A stretch of 56,703 bases of DNA. Origin: Planctomycetaceae bacterium (lineage in GTDB: Bacteria; Planctomycetota; Planctomycetia; Pirellulales; Pirellulaceae). Position 1 is the stretch's first letter. The number at the start of each line of letters is the position of its first letter. This document shows positions 8,703 to 17,657 of the stretch, piece by piece. The stretch spans positions 1 to 56,703 of the forward strand of contig JABJJO010000194.1 in assembly GCA_018660825.1 (NCBI GenBank), written 5' to 3'. A program made the position numbers and the translations under genes. Below the pieces are notes generated by a model. It was given only the letters and a program-made list of their open reading frames with translations. It had not been told where the DNA came from and ran no database searches.

Positions 8703-9725
8703 TTATTTGTTGGTCGTAGCTGCGTCAGATTTTTCAGCAATGATGATGGTCGGATCACTATCCTGTTTAATCCATTCATAATGGGTCACACCTTCAGGAG
8801 TCATCACTTCCATCTTCCAATAAACTTCAATCGCAGTTACCTCTCGTGGTGGATTGTCGACTTGAGTATTGATTTCCGGCGTTTCGACGGTAGCGACTAC
8901 TTCCGGAGTGTCTAATTCACCTGGTTCATTCTTAGGCGTATCCGAGATGCTGATCGTTGGTGTGGTGTCCAGAGGCGATCCCAAATCTACTAGCTTCGGC
9001 GCGGCTAAAAGTCTCAGCGTCTCAAGCGTTGTCAGCATTCCGGCCGGTAAATCTTCTTGGTCGGCGGCTCCCGTTAAGCTCAGATGCAACGTTCCCAAGT
9101 CCATCGCCAATTGAATCGCGGCAACGGTTTCCTGTGGTACTAATAATGTAAGTGCGGCCCGCGAATCTCCTGGGTTCGATGCGTCCGACGTCTGCAAAAC
9201 TTCAACCCCAGTGGCCAACCTTGAAATGCCGATTTTCGAGCGGTTCGTCTGATCCTTAATCAATGCTGTTACGTCGACACGACAACCTGACTTGAGTAGT
9301 TCTGTGAGCATTGGGTCTAGATAGCTTTCAATCGCAATCACGCCATACCCAACTGGTATTGAGGGCACTGCATCCTCCACTTCGGAGGGCGTCGCCACAG
9401 TCGGTTCGGTGGCACTCAATAGATCGGCTGTAATTGGTGAATTAACAGTTAGGCGTTGAGCGGCAAATTGGTCGCGAATCAATCCAATGTCATTCACAAC
9501 ATCAAACCCATCCACTTGGCTCACAGCAACCTCAATGATCTTGATCTTAGTCATATCAAACGACTCGCCCGCGTCCATGTCGATCGCGGTCGCATAAACC
9601 CGTACGGTCTCACCTAGCGGTATCACTTTTTTAGTGTCCGATGATTTGTTGACACTCACAGTGCAAACTAACCCGAGTAGCAAAATTCCTATGAGCAGCG
9701 CCGGTAATTTTAGTGTTTTTAACAA
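8703..9725 (-). CDS. cpaB: SAF-domain pilus assembly protein, CpaB/RcpC-like
   Basis: 340 residues from a TTG codon at 9725, preceded by AAAGGGA about 11 bases upstream on the minus strand. An N-terminal helix (LPALLIGILLLGLVC) anchors it in the membrane. Next is the SAF domain (about 38-105; VRVYATAIDMDAGESFD and the turn SPITADLL), then a linker and the RcpC/CpaB conserved domain (about 125-235; GYGVIAIESYLDPMLTELLKSGCRVDV shape). The C-terminal third is acidic and Thr/Pro-rich. CpaB proteins work in the periplasm with the CpaC secretin, which is encoded directly downstream. The TTG start and the strong inverted repeat just upstream are the notable features. Confidence 0.82.
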   Translation of the reverse strand: MLKTLKLPALLIGILLLGLVCTVSVNKSSDTKKVIPLGETVRVYATAIDMDAGESFDMTKIKIIEVAVSQVDGFDVVNDIGLIRDQFAAQRLTVNSPITADLLSATEPTVATPSEVEDAVPSIPVGYGVIAIESYLDPMLTELLKSGCRVDVTALIKDQTNRSKIGISRLATGVEVLQTSDASNPGDSRAALTLLVPQETVAAIQLAMDLGTLHLSLTGAADQEDLPAGMLTTLETLRLLAAPKLVDLGSPLDTTPTISISDTPKNEPGELDTPEVVATVETPEINTQVDNPPREVTAIEVYWKMEVMTPEGVTHYEWIKQDSDPTIIIAEKSDAATTNK

Positions 9726-9755
9726 CGGTCCACGTTCCCTTTAAATGCATGTGTA

Positions 9756-9784
9756 GACTATCTACCTTAAAAACCTAGATAGTC
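9756..9784 (-). promoter_or_regulatory. Perfect 9-bp inverted repeat upstream of cpaB
   Basis: GACTATCTA (9756-9764) and TAGATAGTC (9776-9784) are perfect inverted copies around an 11-base centre, ending 31 bases before the cpaB-like TTG start. As DNA it is a plausible dimeric operator; as RNA it would form a leader hairpin. No known regulator site is recognised. Confidence 0.45.
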
Positions 9785-9873
9785 CCTAATTACAGCATCG
9801 GAACAATAGTTGCGCCGCCGTGATAGCATTCGGAAAAAATGGAAGAATCGCTACATCTTACCTATTTTAACAG

Positions 9874-9941
9874 GCGGTGAATTATTTACAGGTTTTTCAC
9901 CGCTGCTAGTTCGTCTAGTGTCGGTTTAGCCGAAGAACTAG
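9874..9941 (-). terminator. Two tandem hairpins at the end of the SelA-like gene
   Basis: CTAGTTC (9906-9912) pairs with GAACTAG (9935-9941) and encloses a second stem TCGG/CCGA (9921-9924 with 9930-9933); the stop codon of the SelA-like gene lies inside. Next, GCGGTGAA (9874-9881) pairs with TTCACCGC (9896-9903). They probably end or stabilise the minus-strand transcript, but no U-tract follows either hairpin. Confidence 0.4.
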
Positions 9942-11116
9942 TGGATCTGGCTGAGGAGAGCCGCGATTAGAGGTTCGATTTCATTTTCTCGAATGGCCAT
10001 GGCATTGATTACAAGAACACTTTCTTCCAAACGACTATGCCCAACAAATACTCGAGGGCTAGAGTTGCGTAAGCATTGACACACTTCAAAGGCATCCTGA
10101 TCCGCGTTGATTTTCACATCCAGCCGGGGAACATGATTCTCGTGAGCGATCAGTTCCGTATCAACTCCAGCGGCATTCAAAGCCGCTGAAATTCGTTGCA
10201 ACAAATCGTGACACGCGTCCATCAGTTTTGACTGTTCCGGTTCGAGGAATTTCTCCAGTGCGGTCATCACGGCCATGATTGATTCTTTGGAGACTTTGAG
10301 GCCACGTCCAATACCGTGCCGAGGCATTCCAACGACTTCACCTGCATCAAAAAACTCCACAGGTGCTTTCCACAATGTGGGGTGATCATCCATGTCCAGC
10401 ATTTGTAGCAGTGCGGAACCGACTAAGGTGCGTGTTCCAAGCAACAGTCCAGTCGCTTGCGGGCCGCGCATCGCCTTACCGCCACTGAACGCCACCAGGT
10501 CTGCCCCCAAATCGACCAATCGTTTAAGATTCTCCGCGGGCGGAATTTCTCCGGCCGCGTCCACAAGTACTGGTAAGCCATGTTCTTTTGCAACTCGTAT
10601 AACATCTGCTAATAACGGCCGAGAGCTATCGGTCTGTACGTATAATATTCCCGCTGTTTGCTCAGTGATCGCTGCGGCATATTCCCAGGGTTCAACGCGT
10701 CGCACGCCAGCACCACTGACAACTTCATTCATTCCGACCGCTACTATTTTTGCGCCGGCAGCCCGCACGGCATGGTCATAACCGCTGCGTTGGTCACAGG
10801 CGATAAGTAGTTCATTTGGAAATCGGGTTGTATCGGGAAGTGTTTCCATCCTAGCAAGATCCGTTCCTGCTAGGATCGCTGCGGTGCCCAGTGTTAATGC
10901 TGCCGCCGCACCGGAGGCAATCAATCCAGCTTCGCACTCGAGCCATTGCGAAAGTTGTTGGGAAACTGCTATTTGCAGTTCTTCGATAGCAACCGATTGT
11001 TGCGCCGCAGAATCGTAGGCAGCGAGTGCCGCGACATGCAAGGGCGCACCGCCTAAACGAGTGACTGTTCCGCAGGCATTTATAATTGGGACGACACCAA
11101 GGTCTTCATATTTCAT
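9938..11116 (-). CDS. SelA-like PLP-dependent enzyme (DgaE/EF0839 type), paralogue 1
   Basis: A 392-residue fold-type I PLP enzyme. The start MKYEDLGVVPIINACGT is typical of the SelA-related family that includes D-glucosaminate-6-phosphate ammonia-lyase (DgaE) and EF0839/STM2512. The PLP-binding Asp is in LVDAAGE (Asp186), and the Schiff-base Lys is Lys214 in AFSGGKAMRG. True selenocysteine synthase is unlikely, since the protein is shorter than SelA and sits among catabolic genes. The expected chemistry is elimination of ammonia or a related alpha/beta-elimination on an amino-sugar acid or amino acid. It follows paralogue 2 by 35 bases on the same strand, so the two are probably co-transcribed. 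Confidence 0.85.
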   Translation of the reverse strand: MKYEDLGVVPIINACGTVTRLGGAPLHVAALAAYDSAAQQSVAIEELQIAVSQQLSQWLECEAGLIASGAAAALTLGTAAILAGTDLARMETLPDTTRFPNELLIACDQRSGYDHAVRAAGAKIVAVGMNEVVSGAGVRRVEPWEYAAAITEQTAGILYVQTDSSRPLLADVIRVAKEHGLPVLVDAAGEIPPAENLKRLVDLGADLVAFSGGKAMRGPQATGLLLGTRTLVGSALLQMLDMDDHPTLWKAPVEFFDAGEVVGMPRHGIGRGLKVSKESIMAVMTALEKFLEPEQSKLMDACHDLLQRISAALNAAGVDTELIAHENHVPRLDVKINADQDAFEVCQCLRNSSPRVFVGHSRLEESVLVINAMAIRENEIEPLIAALLSQIH

Positions 11117-11151
11117 TATTAATCGTTCCTCTAATTACACATGGCATGCGT

Positions 11152-12264
11152 TTAGCTGAATAAGTCACGCACCTTATTACAGGCAAACTCTAATTCCGCA
11201 TCCGTCATTTCAATCGCATCTAAATATAGAAATCCCTCATTGGCATGGTGTGCTCGAGCTACCACCGATGGGTTCCCTTCCGCTAATGCTCTATTGAGCG
11301 AATGGGCGTCATGCGAGGTGGCGTTAGGGTCCGGCGTCAAACGCACCCGTGAAAACGGGCAACCATTAGGGTCCGCATCGATGCCGAGGCTTAATCCATC
11401 AATATTTGCGAGCAATTCCATGATACGATCGACTTTGCGGTCTTGCTCAGCAGTCCAAGCTTGTACGTTCTCACTCGCTCGATATTCTAGGGCGGCGATT
11501 GCCCCCACAATCGCCTCTTTGCCTGCTTTCATTCCGCGACCGATTCCACGGTTCTGCAAATAGACCGCCTCAACGTACTTGCGTTTACCAGCAATAATAC
11601 CAGCGGTTGTGGAGCACAGATATTTGTGGGCACTGGTGATGACCAGATCGACTCCAAGGTCAATAAGTTCCGACATTCGTTGGTCTTGTGCTGCCGCATC
11701 CACGATCAGAGGTGTATCATATTGATGTGCTAAAGAGATTAGTTCAGCCAAGTTAAGCATGCCCTTGCGGACGGCATGGTGTGATTCGACCGCTAGAACG
11801 GCTGCTATATCCTGTTGCTGCAATGCGTGCTCAAGTTGCACCGGTAATGTGCGGTTGACTTCACCAATTATTTCAGGCACAGCACCTGCTAGGCGTATAT
11901 TTTGTGTAATGGGCGCACCATAGTTCACACAGTGACCAGTTTGAATGATGATTTTATTACGCATACCCTTTACGTCAGGTAACTGCAGCACATTCCCCAA
12001 GTCAGTACCCGTCATACAGCCAGCGATTGATAACGTAATACCAGCCGCTGTACAAGCTGTCACGCATCCCGTTTCGGATCCCCAAGTACTTGAAATGACC
12101 TTCCCTGCGGCCGCTTGTAATTCGTCCAAATCAAAAAAATGATTAAGCGATTCACGAACTTGATCAGCAATTTCTGGGAGCACGATCGCACCGCACAAAT
12201 GTGTCATTTTCCCACAAGCATTGATGATTTTTGTGAGTTGGTGTTTTGAGTGTAAATCGGTCAT
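11152..12264 (-). CDS. SelA-like PLP-dependent enzyme, paralogue 2
   Basis: A 370-residue protein of the same family as the next gene downstream, with matching landmarks: IINACGKMTHLCGA at the start, Asp189 in LIVDAAAQ, and Lys214 in TSAHKYLCST. Sequence identity between the pair looks low apart from these landmarks, so this is an old duplication rather than a recent one. Both copies keep the PLP Lys, so both could be active, or form a hetero-oligomer. It is the first gene of the minus-strand unit and is divergent from the amidohydrolase across a 131-base promoter region. The role is inferred as a deaminating or lyase step of the island's pathway. Confidence 0.82.
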   Translation of the reverse strand: MTDLHSKHQLTKIINACGKMTHLCGAIVLPEIADQVRESLNHFFDLDELQAAAGKVISSTWGSETGCVTACTAAGITLSIAGCMTGTDLGNVLQLPDVKGMRNKIIIQTGHCVNYGAPITQNIRLAGAVPEIIGEVNRTLPVQLEHALQQQDIAAVLAVESHHAVRKGMLNLAELISLAHQYDTPLIVDAAAQDQRMSELIDLGVDLVITSAHKYLCSTTAGIIAGKRKYVEAVYLQNRGIGRGMKAGKEAIVGAIAALEYRASENVQAWTAEQDRKVDRIMELLANIDGLSLGIDADPNGCPFSRVRLTPDPNATSHDAHSLNRALAEGNPSVVARAHHANEGFLYLDAIEMTDAELEFACNKVRDLFS

Positions 12265-12291
12265 TTGATTTCCGTTAATCGTCGCTACTAC

Positions 12292-12311
12292 GTTGGTGAA
12301 AAGGAACCAAC
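12292..12311. promoter_or_regulatory. Palindromic operator candidate in the divergent promoter
   Basis: GTTGGT (12292-12297), 8 bases, then ACCAAC (12306-12311): a perfect 6-bp dyad. It overlaps the predicted -35 box of the amidohydrolase promoter and lies 28 bases upstream of the divergent SelA-like gene, where a repressor could control both directions. The TTGGT/ACCAA arms recall GntR-type sites, but the spacing is wider than the usual one. No regulator gene is seen in the island. Confidence 0.45.
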
Positions 12312-12324
12312 ATTATTCTATAAT
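12296..12324 (+). promoter_or_regulatory. Sigma70-type promoter candidate for the amidohydrolase
   Basis: A perfect TATAAT (12319-12324) lies 17 bases after GTGAAA (12296-12301, 4 of 6 matches to TTGACA). It predicts a start of transcription near 12331 and a leader of about 65 bases before ATG 12396. Confidence 0.45.
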
Positions 12325-12395
12325 GAATTGGACCGAGCCTATCGCCAATCCCAGTAATTCCTAATCCTCTCATACTGAATTCCCAATATTTTACC

Positions 12396-13544
12396 ATGCA
12401 ATGCAACTTACTTATACGCGGCGGTACGGTTATCGATGCTGCCGCAGGACAGAATCAAATTATGGACGTCGCCATTACCGGTGACCGTATCGTTGCCGTT
12501 GGCGAGTCCTTGGAGTATCACGCTGACCAAGTCATTGATGCGAGCGGGCTCATTGTCAGCCCTGGATTAATCGACTTACATGTGCATGTCTATCAACATC
12601 ACATACCGATCAGCCTTAATGCGGATGAACTGTCAATTGCCGGTGGCGTTACCACACAACTTGATGCAGGGAGTGCTGGTTCCTACAACTTTGACGGTTT
12701 TCGCCGTGACTATATCGACCGCGCTAACACCGAGGTTTTGGGCTTAGTTAACTTGGCATGTACGGGTCTAGTCGCAGCGAATCTAGGCGAACTGCTGGAC
12801 CCGCGACACTCTGATCCAGCGGGAGTTGTAGCCACTATTGAGCGTCATGCGGATGTTGCCGTTGGAGTAAAAATCCGCGCAGGTGCTCATATCATTGGCA
12901 GCGGACAACAGGGTTGGGATCATTTTCTTGCGGCTGTCGCAGCCGCGCGAGACTCAAACACTTGGCTGATGATTCACATCGGAGAATGTCCGATGACGTT
13001 GCCAGAAATGATGCCGCACTTGCAGCCGGGCGATTGCATTACCCATTGTTTTAAGGGTGGCAGTACGACATTGCTTGACGAAAACCAACATGTTTTTAAG
13101 GAGATCAAGAAAGCAGCCGACGATGGAATCATTTTTGATGTTGGTCATGGCTTTGGCAGTTTTCATTGGGATGTTGTAACGGCTTGCCTCGACCAAGATT
13201 TATTGCCCAATACAATCAGCACCGATCTGCATCTAAAAAACGTACATGGGCCGGTCTATGATATGCCCACCACGATGTCAAAGTTTTTGATGCTCGGCTT
13301 GTCGCTAACCCAAGTGTTTGAAATGTCGACGCTCGCTCCGGCAAAAGCCCTAGGCCGCGAAGCGGAAATCGGGACACTCAAAGTTGGCAGCCGAGCGGAC
13401 ATCGCCCTGTTTGAAATGAAAACCGGCGAGTTCACGTTTACGGACAGTTATCAACAAGTTCGTAGCGGCTCGCAACGACTCCAAGCGGTGGGAACGATTC
13501 AAAGCGGTACGTTAGCACCAGGCTGGACACAATACAAATTGTAG
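12396..13544 (+). CDS. Amidohydrolase/deacetylase, EF_0837/AHA_3915 type
   Basis: A 382-residue metal-dependent hydrolase with the amidohydrolase TIM-barrel layout. After the small beta-domain (NLLIRGGTVID...) the metal motif PGLIDLHVHV gives His62 and His64; Lys159 in GVKIRAG is a candidate carbamylated bridging Lys; further ligands are likely His194 in MIHIGE, His217 in ITHCFKG and Asp277 in STDLHL. This branch is often found next to SelA-like PLP enzymes, as it is here, and members are proposed to remove acyl or carbamoyl groups from amino compounds. It is transcribed away from the two SelA-like genes and converges on the MFS gene. The substrate is unknown. Confidence 0.85.
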   Translation: MQCNLLIRGGTVIDAAAGQNQIMDVAITGDRIVAVGESLEYHADQVIDASGLIVSPGLIDLHVHVYQHHIPISLNADELSIAGGVTTQLDAGSAGSYNFDGFRRDYIDRANTEVLGLVNLACTGLVAANLGELLDPRHSDPAGVVATIERHADVAVGVKIRAGAHIIGSGQQGWDHFLAAVAAARDSNTWLMIHIGECPMTLPEMMPHLQPGDCITHCFKGGSTTLLDENQHVFKEIKKAADDGIIFDVGHGFGSFHWDVVTACLDQDLLPNTISTDLHLKNVHGPVYDMPTTMSKFLMLGLSLTQVFEMSTLAPAKALGREAEIGTLKVGSRADIALFEMKTGEFTFTDSYQQVRSGSQRLQAVGTIQSGTLAPGWTQYKL

Positions 13545-13582
13545 GGGTTCGCCTCCCGATACTGCCTCCCCATCGCTTGGAC

Positions 13583-14923
13583 CTATTTGCCCTCCGATAG
13601 TTGCTTAGTACAATCCACGCACGCCCAGCAAATGGCACATAGACAATAACAAACAAACCCGAGCACTAACACCGGTAACCAACCCGCCACATTGTTGGCA
13701 TCGTTGGGAATCATATATCCCTGAATAATCGACCCCAAAATTCCAACCACAATCGCGAACGAATTTACGAATGCAAATAAAGTCGCGGTAAAACGCCCGC
13801 CCATATCCGTTATGGCGCCCCAGCGAGTTGCCAAAGAAATGTCCGCAAAAATCTTAACGACTCCCAACAAGATACAAAACAAATAGGGATCCTCTTTAAC
13901 AAACAAGGCAATAAATAACATCACCGCCGCCATACCTTTACCCATGGTACCCATGATTCGTCGCGCCTGTCGCCGACCCCTACGCGCCGCAAGTTTGTCG
14001 TTTAGAAATCCACCCAGTACGCCACCAATAGCTCCACCTATTAGCGGCAACGAAGAATAAATTCCCATCTCTTTGTAACTCAGTCCATGAGCATTTTTCA
14101 GGAACATCGGAATCCAACCGGAAAAGATGTGGTCGGCAACAGTAGAAAAGCTAGCCGCGAAACAGAGCAGCAGTACATGGACTCGCACACTTTTAGGACA
14201 GTTTCGCAGCATCTCCCTATACGATGGACGGGTTTTCTTTTCTTCTGATTTGCCCGTGGTGTCCCGCAGGCCCACAAGGTCAATCTCCGCTTGATTTGCT
14301 CGCGGGTGTAGCTCTGGAGAATTGCGAACAACAATCAAAAACAATCCGGCTAGTACCAATCCCGATGAGGCCAGCATGATCAGCACGGTCTGCCAACCGT
14401 AACCTAAAATGCCAATCATCACCGTTGCAACTAGGATATTCGTAGCGGCACCGCCAAACCGCGCAAAAAACACTCCCAGCCAACCTTGAATCGTCGTCCG
14501 TACACTTTCGTGAAACCACTGTCTTGTCAGCCAACCAAGCGACGCGAACACAGCCGATTGACCTGCACCGAGCAACATCCGCCCAGCGTATAGGCACCCG
14601 ATGGCCGGTGCCCCGGCATGGAGCGCCAGACCAACGGACCAAGTCACGATCGATGCCGTTAAAAACAAGTCCGCTCCGACGACATCAACCAACATTCCGG
14701 CCGGTATCTGTACACCTCCATAAAACACGGAGAACAAGGCATCCAAGTAGCCCAAGCTGGCGTTATCCAATCCATAAGCCTCGGCGATATCGGGCTTCAG
14801 CACGCCAAAGGTATAACGATGGACATACAACATCCAAGACGTCAGGCAACCCATCGTAAAGACTGACCACCGTACTTTTGTCGGAGCCGTTGCCGTCTCA
14901 GTTTGTAGTTGATTTCTATCCAA
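13583..14923 (-). CDS. MFS transporter of the anion:cation symporter (ACS) type
   Basis: A 446-residue membrane protein with about twelve hydrophobic helices. The N-terminal part (RYTFGVLKPDIAEAYGL... and the GMLVDVVGA loop) and the cytoplasmic centre (about 205-235, charged) fit the ACS family, whose members import hexuronates, sugar acids, phthalate or other organic anions. It follows the enolase-superfamily gene by 17 bases on the same strand, so M81 peptidase, enolase-type dehydratase and this transporter form a likely operon. The position argues for uptake of the island's acidic substrate. The last residues (CTKQLSEGK) form a short cytoplasmic tail. Confidence 0.85.
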   Translation of the reverse strand: MDRNQLQTETATAPTKVRWSVFTMGCLTSWMLYVHRYTFGVLKPDIAEAYGLDNASLGYLDALFSVFYGGVQIPAGMLVDVVGADLFLTASIVTWSVGLALHAGAPAIGCLYAGRMLLGAGQSAVFASLGWLTRQWFHESVRTTIQGWLGVFFARFGGAATNILVATVMIGILGYGWQTVLIMLASSGLVLAGLFLIVVRNSPELHPRANQAEIDLVGLRDTTGKSEEKKTRPSYREMLRNCPKSVRVHVLLLCFAASFSTVADHIFSGWIPMFLKNAHGLSYKEMGIYSSLPLIGGAIGGVLGGFLNDKLAARRGRRQARRIMGTMGKGMAAVMLFIALFVKEDPYLFCILLGVVKIFADISLATRWGAITDMGGRFTATLFAFVNSFAIVVGILGSIIQGYMIPNDANNVAGWLPVLVLGFVCYCLCAICWACVDCTKQLSEGK

Positions 14924-14940
14924 GCAAAACTTCCAATCCT

Positions 14941-16053
14941 TCAGCGCACTCTGAATTCTTCAATCACGTCTTCATCTAACTCAATACCTAACCCAGGCCC
15001 TGTCGGAACAGGTACGCGGCCTTCAATCACTTGTGGCAAGTTAGCCACAAGCTTTCGCATCAGAGGGCTCGGGCGAAGGCAATATTCCACGAGATCACCA
15101 TCAGCCACGGTCGAAATCCAATGTAAGGAGGCTGCTAGATTAACTCCAGTGCTAAAGCAGTGCGGAACGACTCGGCGACGCTGTGCCGTCGTCATTTGCG
15201 ATATTCGCTGACAAGTCGTAATTCCACCACAAAAAGCGATATCTGGTTGCACGACATGTAATCCACAGTCAATAAGTTCTTCGAAATCAAAGTGGGTCAC
15301 GTCGCCCTCACCACCGGCAATCGGTATCGGTGAACGTTTACAAAGCTCGCGGTACCCGTGGCGATCGTCCTGACCAACAGGTTCTTCTAGCCACGTCAGA
15401 TTAAACGGCTGAAACAGTTCGGTTCTCCCCAAAGCAGTTTCCCAATCCCAAGCGTGCCCTGCATCCACCATCAAATCACGCTCGTCGCCAATCGCCTCTC
15501 GAGCCGCTTGCACATGGGCAACATCCACTGCCGCATCATCCCCGATTGGTCCCCAGCCAAACTTAACGGCCGTGAGCCCCATTTCCACATATTGCTTGGC
15601 CATCTCGGCCGTTTGCTCGGGCGTATCGGCAAACAACACACTTGCATACGCTCGGACATCATCACGCAACCGCCCACCTAACAACTCCGAAACCGGCTTC
15701 CCCTCGGCTTGACCTTTGATATCCCACAATGCAATATCAGCGCCACTGATCGCATGAATTGCGGCGCCGCGTCTACCATAGCGATTCGTCTCATAGTACA
15801 TTTTCTCCCATAGCGCAACCGGATCGGTTGGATCTTCACCCAACAAAATCGACGTCAGGCCGTGCCGTCGAGCGGCACTGCGCGGAGCTTCAAAGCAAGC
15901 TTTGCAAACATAGGATTGACTCGTTACTTCGCCTACTCCCGTAATGCCCTGATCCGTATGAATGCGGACGATGAGCACATCCAGCGTCCCGTCAGGAATG
16001 GCCTCTACATTGGGGACTCGCAAATGAATCGGTTCTACATCCGTTATTTTCAT
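14941..16053 (-). CDS. Mandelate racemase/muconate lactonizing enzyme family (acid-sugar dehydratase-like)
   Basis: A 370-residue enolase-superfamily enzyme with the N-terminal capping domain (about 1-125) and the barrel. Metal ligands read as Asp197 (VDAGHAWD), Glu223 (WLEEP) and Glu249 (AGGEG). Acid/base residues are Lys164 (AVKFGWG) and the His298-Asp271 pair (VPHCFSTG, QPDIAF). This His-Asp dyad with one barrel Lys is typical of acid-sugar dehydratases such as those acting on rhamnonate, galactarate or gluconate. The exact substrate cannot be read. It sits between the M81 gene (46-base gap) and the MFS transporter. Dehydration of a sugar acid would link well with the SelA-like lyases of the island. 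Confidence 0.87.
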   Translation of the reverse strand: MKITDVEPIHLRVPNVEAIPDGTLDVLIVRIHTDQGITGVGEVTSQSYVCKACFEAPRSAARRHGLTSILLGEDPTDPVALWEKMYYETNRYGRRGAAIHAISGADIALWDIKGQAEGKPVSELLGGRLRDDVRAYASVLFADTPEQTAEMAKQYVEMGLTAVKFGWGPIGDDAAVDVAHVQAAREAIGDERDLMVDAGHAWDWETALGRTELFQPFNLTWLEEPVGQDDRHGYRELCKRSPIPIAGGEGDVTHFDFEELIDCGLHVVQPDIAFCGGITTCQRISQMTTAQRRRVVPHCFSTGVNLAASLHWISTVADGDLVEYCLRPSPLMRKLVANLPQVIEGRVPVPTGPGLGIELDEDVIEEFRVR

Positions 16054-16099
16054 GACACTTTATGCTCACTAATTCTCAAACACTTTACACGAACAAATT

Positions 16100-17560
16100 T
16101 CACAACGAAAACTCAACATCCTCATCCAACGGAAACATTGGGCGACCACAATGCTTGTAGGGCAAACTTTGCAAATTTGCACTGGTGCTGCCCGCGACAT
16201 CGACAGCCACAATATCCGCGGCAATATCTTCGTAGTAGGGCCTAAATCCATTTGGACTTTTCACAACCACTACATCAAAATCCCTGGGCTGTAACCCATG
16301 CTCGGTATAGACCATTTGACCAACAACATAAACAGCGACGCTCGTCACAAGCAACGTGATCGATCCGCTTTTCAACACTGCGGTAGTTCCCGCCTTTCCC
16401 AGCATTCCATTTTCATATTGAAATTGCCCGTCATGCAGCGATACCACCTCGAACGGCAACTCAACTGGGGTAAACCGCTGAGGATCTAACTGACCACCAA
16501 TTGGCATTGCAAACTCACCATCGACCCCAACTTCCACCGCCCGCTGTACAACCGGAGCATCCACGACGGACACCAGTACTTTGCCTAAAAACCCATGCTC
16601 CAATATTCCTTTAATGATTTCATTACTGTCACCTGATGCCCCAGAAGCGGTCGCATCAGCCGCATCAGAAAAAACAGTCATCCCCGCAACGTTTGTCGCG
16701 CGCTCAATACTGTCAGGCAAAGACATCAGCTTCGCCTTGAACGACTCGCGATTGCTCCACATGAAATCCGCGATCTCAGCTGCCTCTGTTTCAGCAGTCG
16801 CTCGATCAGCATCCCGATAGACAATAACATTCGTCCGCAAGTCTGGCACATCCGTAAAGGCATTACCAATATTGACACCAGCGACCAAACCGCCCGGACT
16901 TTCCTCAATTAGCTGGCACATCTGAATTGCTTCACCAAACTTTCCTGTCGCGGTCAACAACTCATCACCGCGGACTAACATCGGTATCTTAATCCGTGCC
17001 AATTCGGGTTGAATATCACCACTGAGTAAGGCGATAAGATTGTGCGCAGCACGCATTCCTGTTTCGTATTGGTCGACATGCGGATACGTGTGATAGGGCA
17101 CGATGATATCCGCGTTTTTCAACATGCGATCAGTCAGAATTGCATGTAAATCAATCGTTGCCACAATCGGGATATCACCTACATATTCACGAATTTTCTC
17201 TAGCAAATAACCTTCCGGGTCATTTTCCGACTCGCCCGCCATGGCACCGTGTAAGACGATCAAACAACCGTCAATTTCCGATTCGCAACGTATGGTCGCC
17301 AACAATTCCCCCAGCAACCGATCTAGATCATCCGTCGGAACGGCGCCACCCGACACACTGTCAGCTGCCATCGTCGGGACGCAAGCATAATCGCCGCTAT
17401 CTCGTAAGACATCGATTGCACCTGCTAATTCTGTCCGCGTATCAATGAATTGGTTGAATATCTCCGTACCACGAACAATCCGAAACATATCGTAGGGAGT
17501 CGGAGCGGGATTGAACGTCGATGTTTCTTGTTTTAAGTCAGCAAGTAATATTCGGGGCAT
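16100..17560 (-). CDS. M81 family metallopeptidase (MlrC-like)
   Basis: 486 residues from ATG 17560, where the protein begins MPRILLADLKQETSTFNP, the normal N-terminus of the family. A longer frame from 17770 runs through the divergent promoter region, and an ATG at 17584 would add 8 residues; neither has a good ribosome binding site. Zinc ligands are expected at Asp137 and His139 (TIDLHA) and His157 (PYHTYPH). The C-terminal MlrC_C domain is present (about 290-480). The founding member, MlrC, breaks down linearised microcystin, but most members have unknown substrates. Here it heads a likely operon with the enolase-type dehydratase and the ACS transporter, which suggests hydrolysis of a small amide substrate rather than protein. 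Confidence 0.87.
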   Translation of the reverse strand: MPRILLADLKQETSTFNPAPTPYDMFRIVRGTEIFNQFIDTRTELAGAIDVLRDSGDYACVPTMAADSVSGGAVPTDDLDRLLGELLATIRCESEIDGCLIVLHGAMAGESENDPEGYLLEKIREYVGDIPIVATIDLHAILTDRMLKNADIIVPYHTYPHVDQYETGMRAAHNLIALLSGDIQPELARIKIPMLVRGDELLTATGKFGEAIQMCQLIEESPGGLVAGVNIGNAFTDVPDLRTNVIVYRDADRATAETEAAEIADFMWSNRESFKAKLMSLPDSIERATNVAGMTVFSDAADATASGASGDSNEIIKGILEHGFLGKVLVSVVDAPVVQRAVEVGVDGEFAMPIGGQLDPQRFTPVELPFEVVSLHDGQFQYENGMLGKAGTTAVLKSGSITLLVTSVAVYVVGQMVYTEHGLQPRDFDVVVVKSPNGFRPYYEDIAADIVAVDVAGSTSANLQSLPYKHCGRPMFPLDEDVEFSL

Positions 17561-17657
17561 ATCTTTATGGGCCTGGTTAATCATTCTAAGGCAAAGTTTT
17601 GTACAATATAGGCTCAATAAAGCTGAGAACCTAAAACCCAAACGGTACGTTGATTGT

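Noticed and set aside
9938-12264. The two SelA-like genes as true selenocysteine synthases
   Set aside because: Shorter than SelA, present as a tandem pair and set among catabolic genes, with no selB or selenocysteine tRNA nearby.
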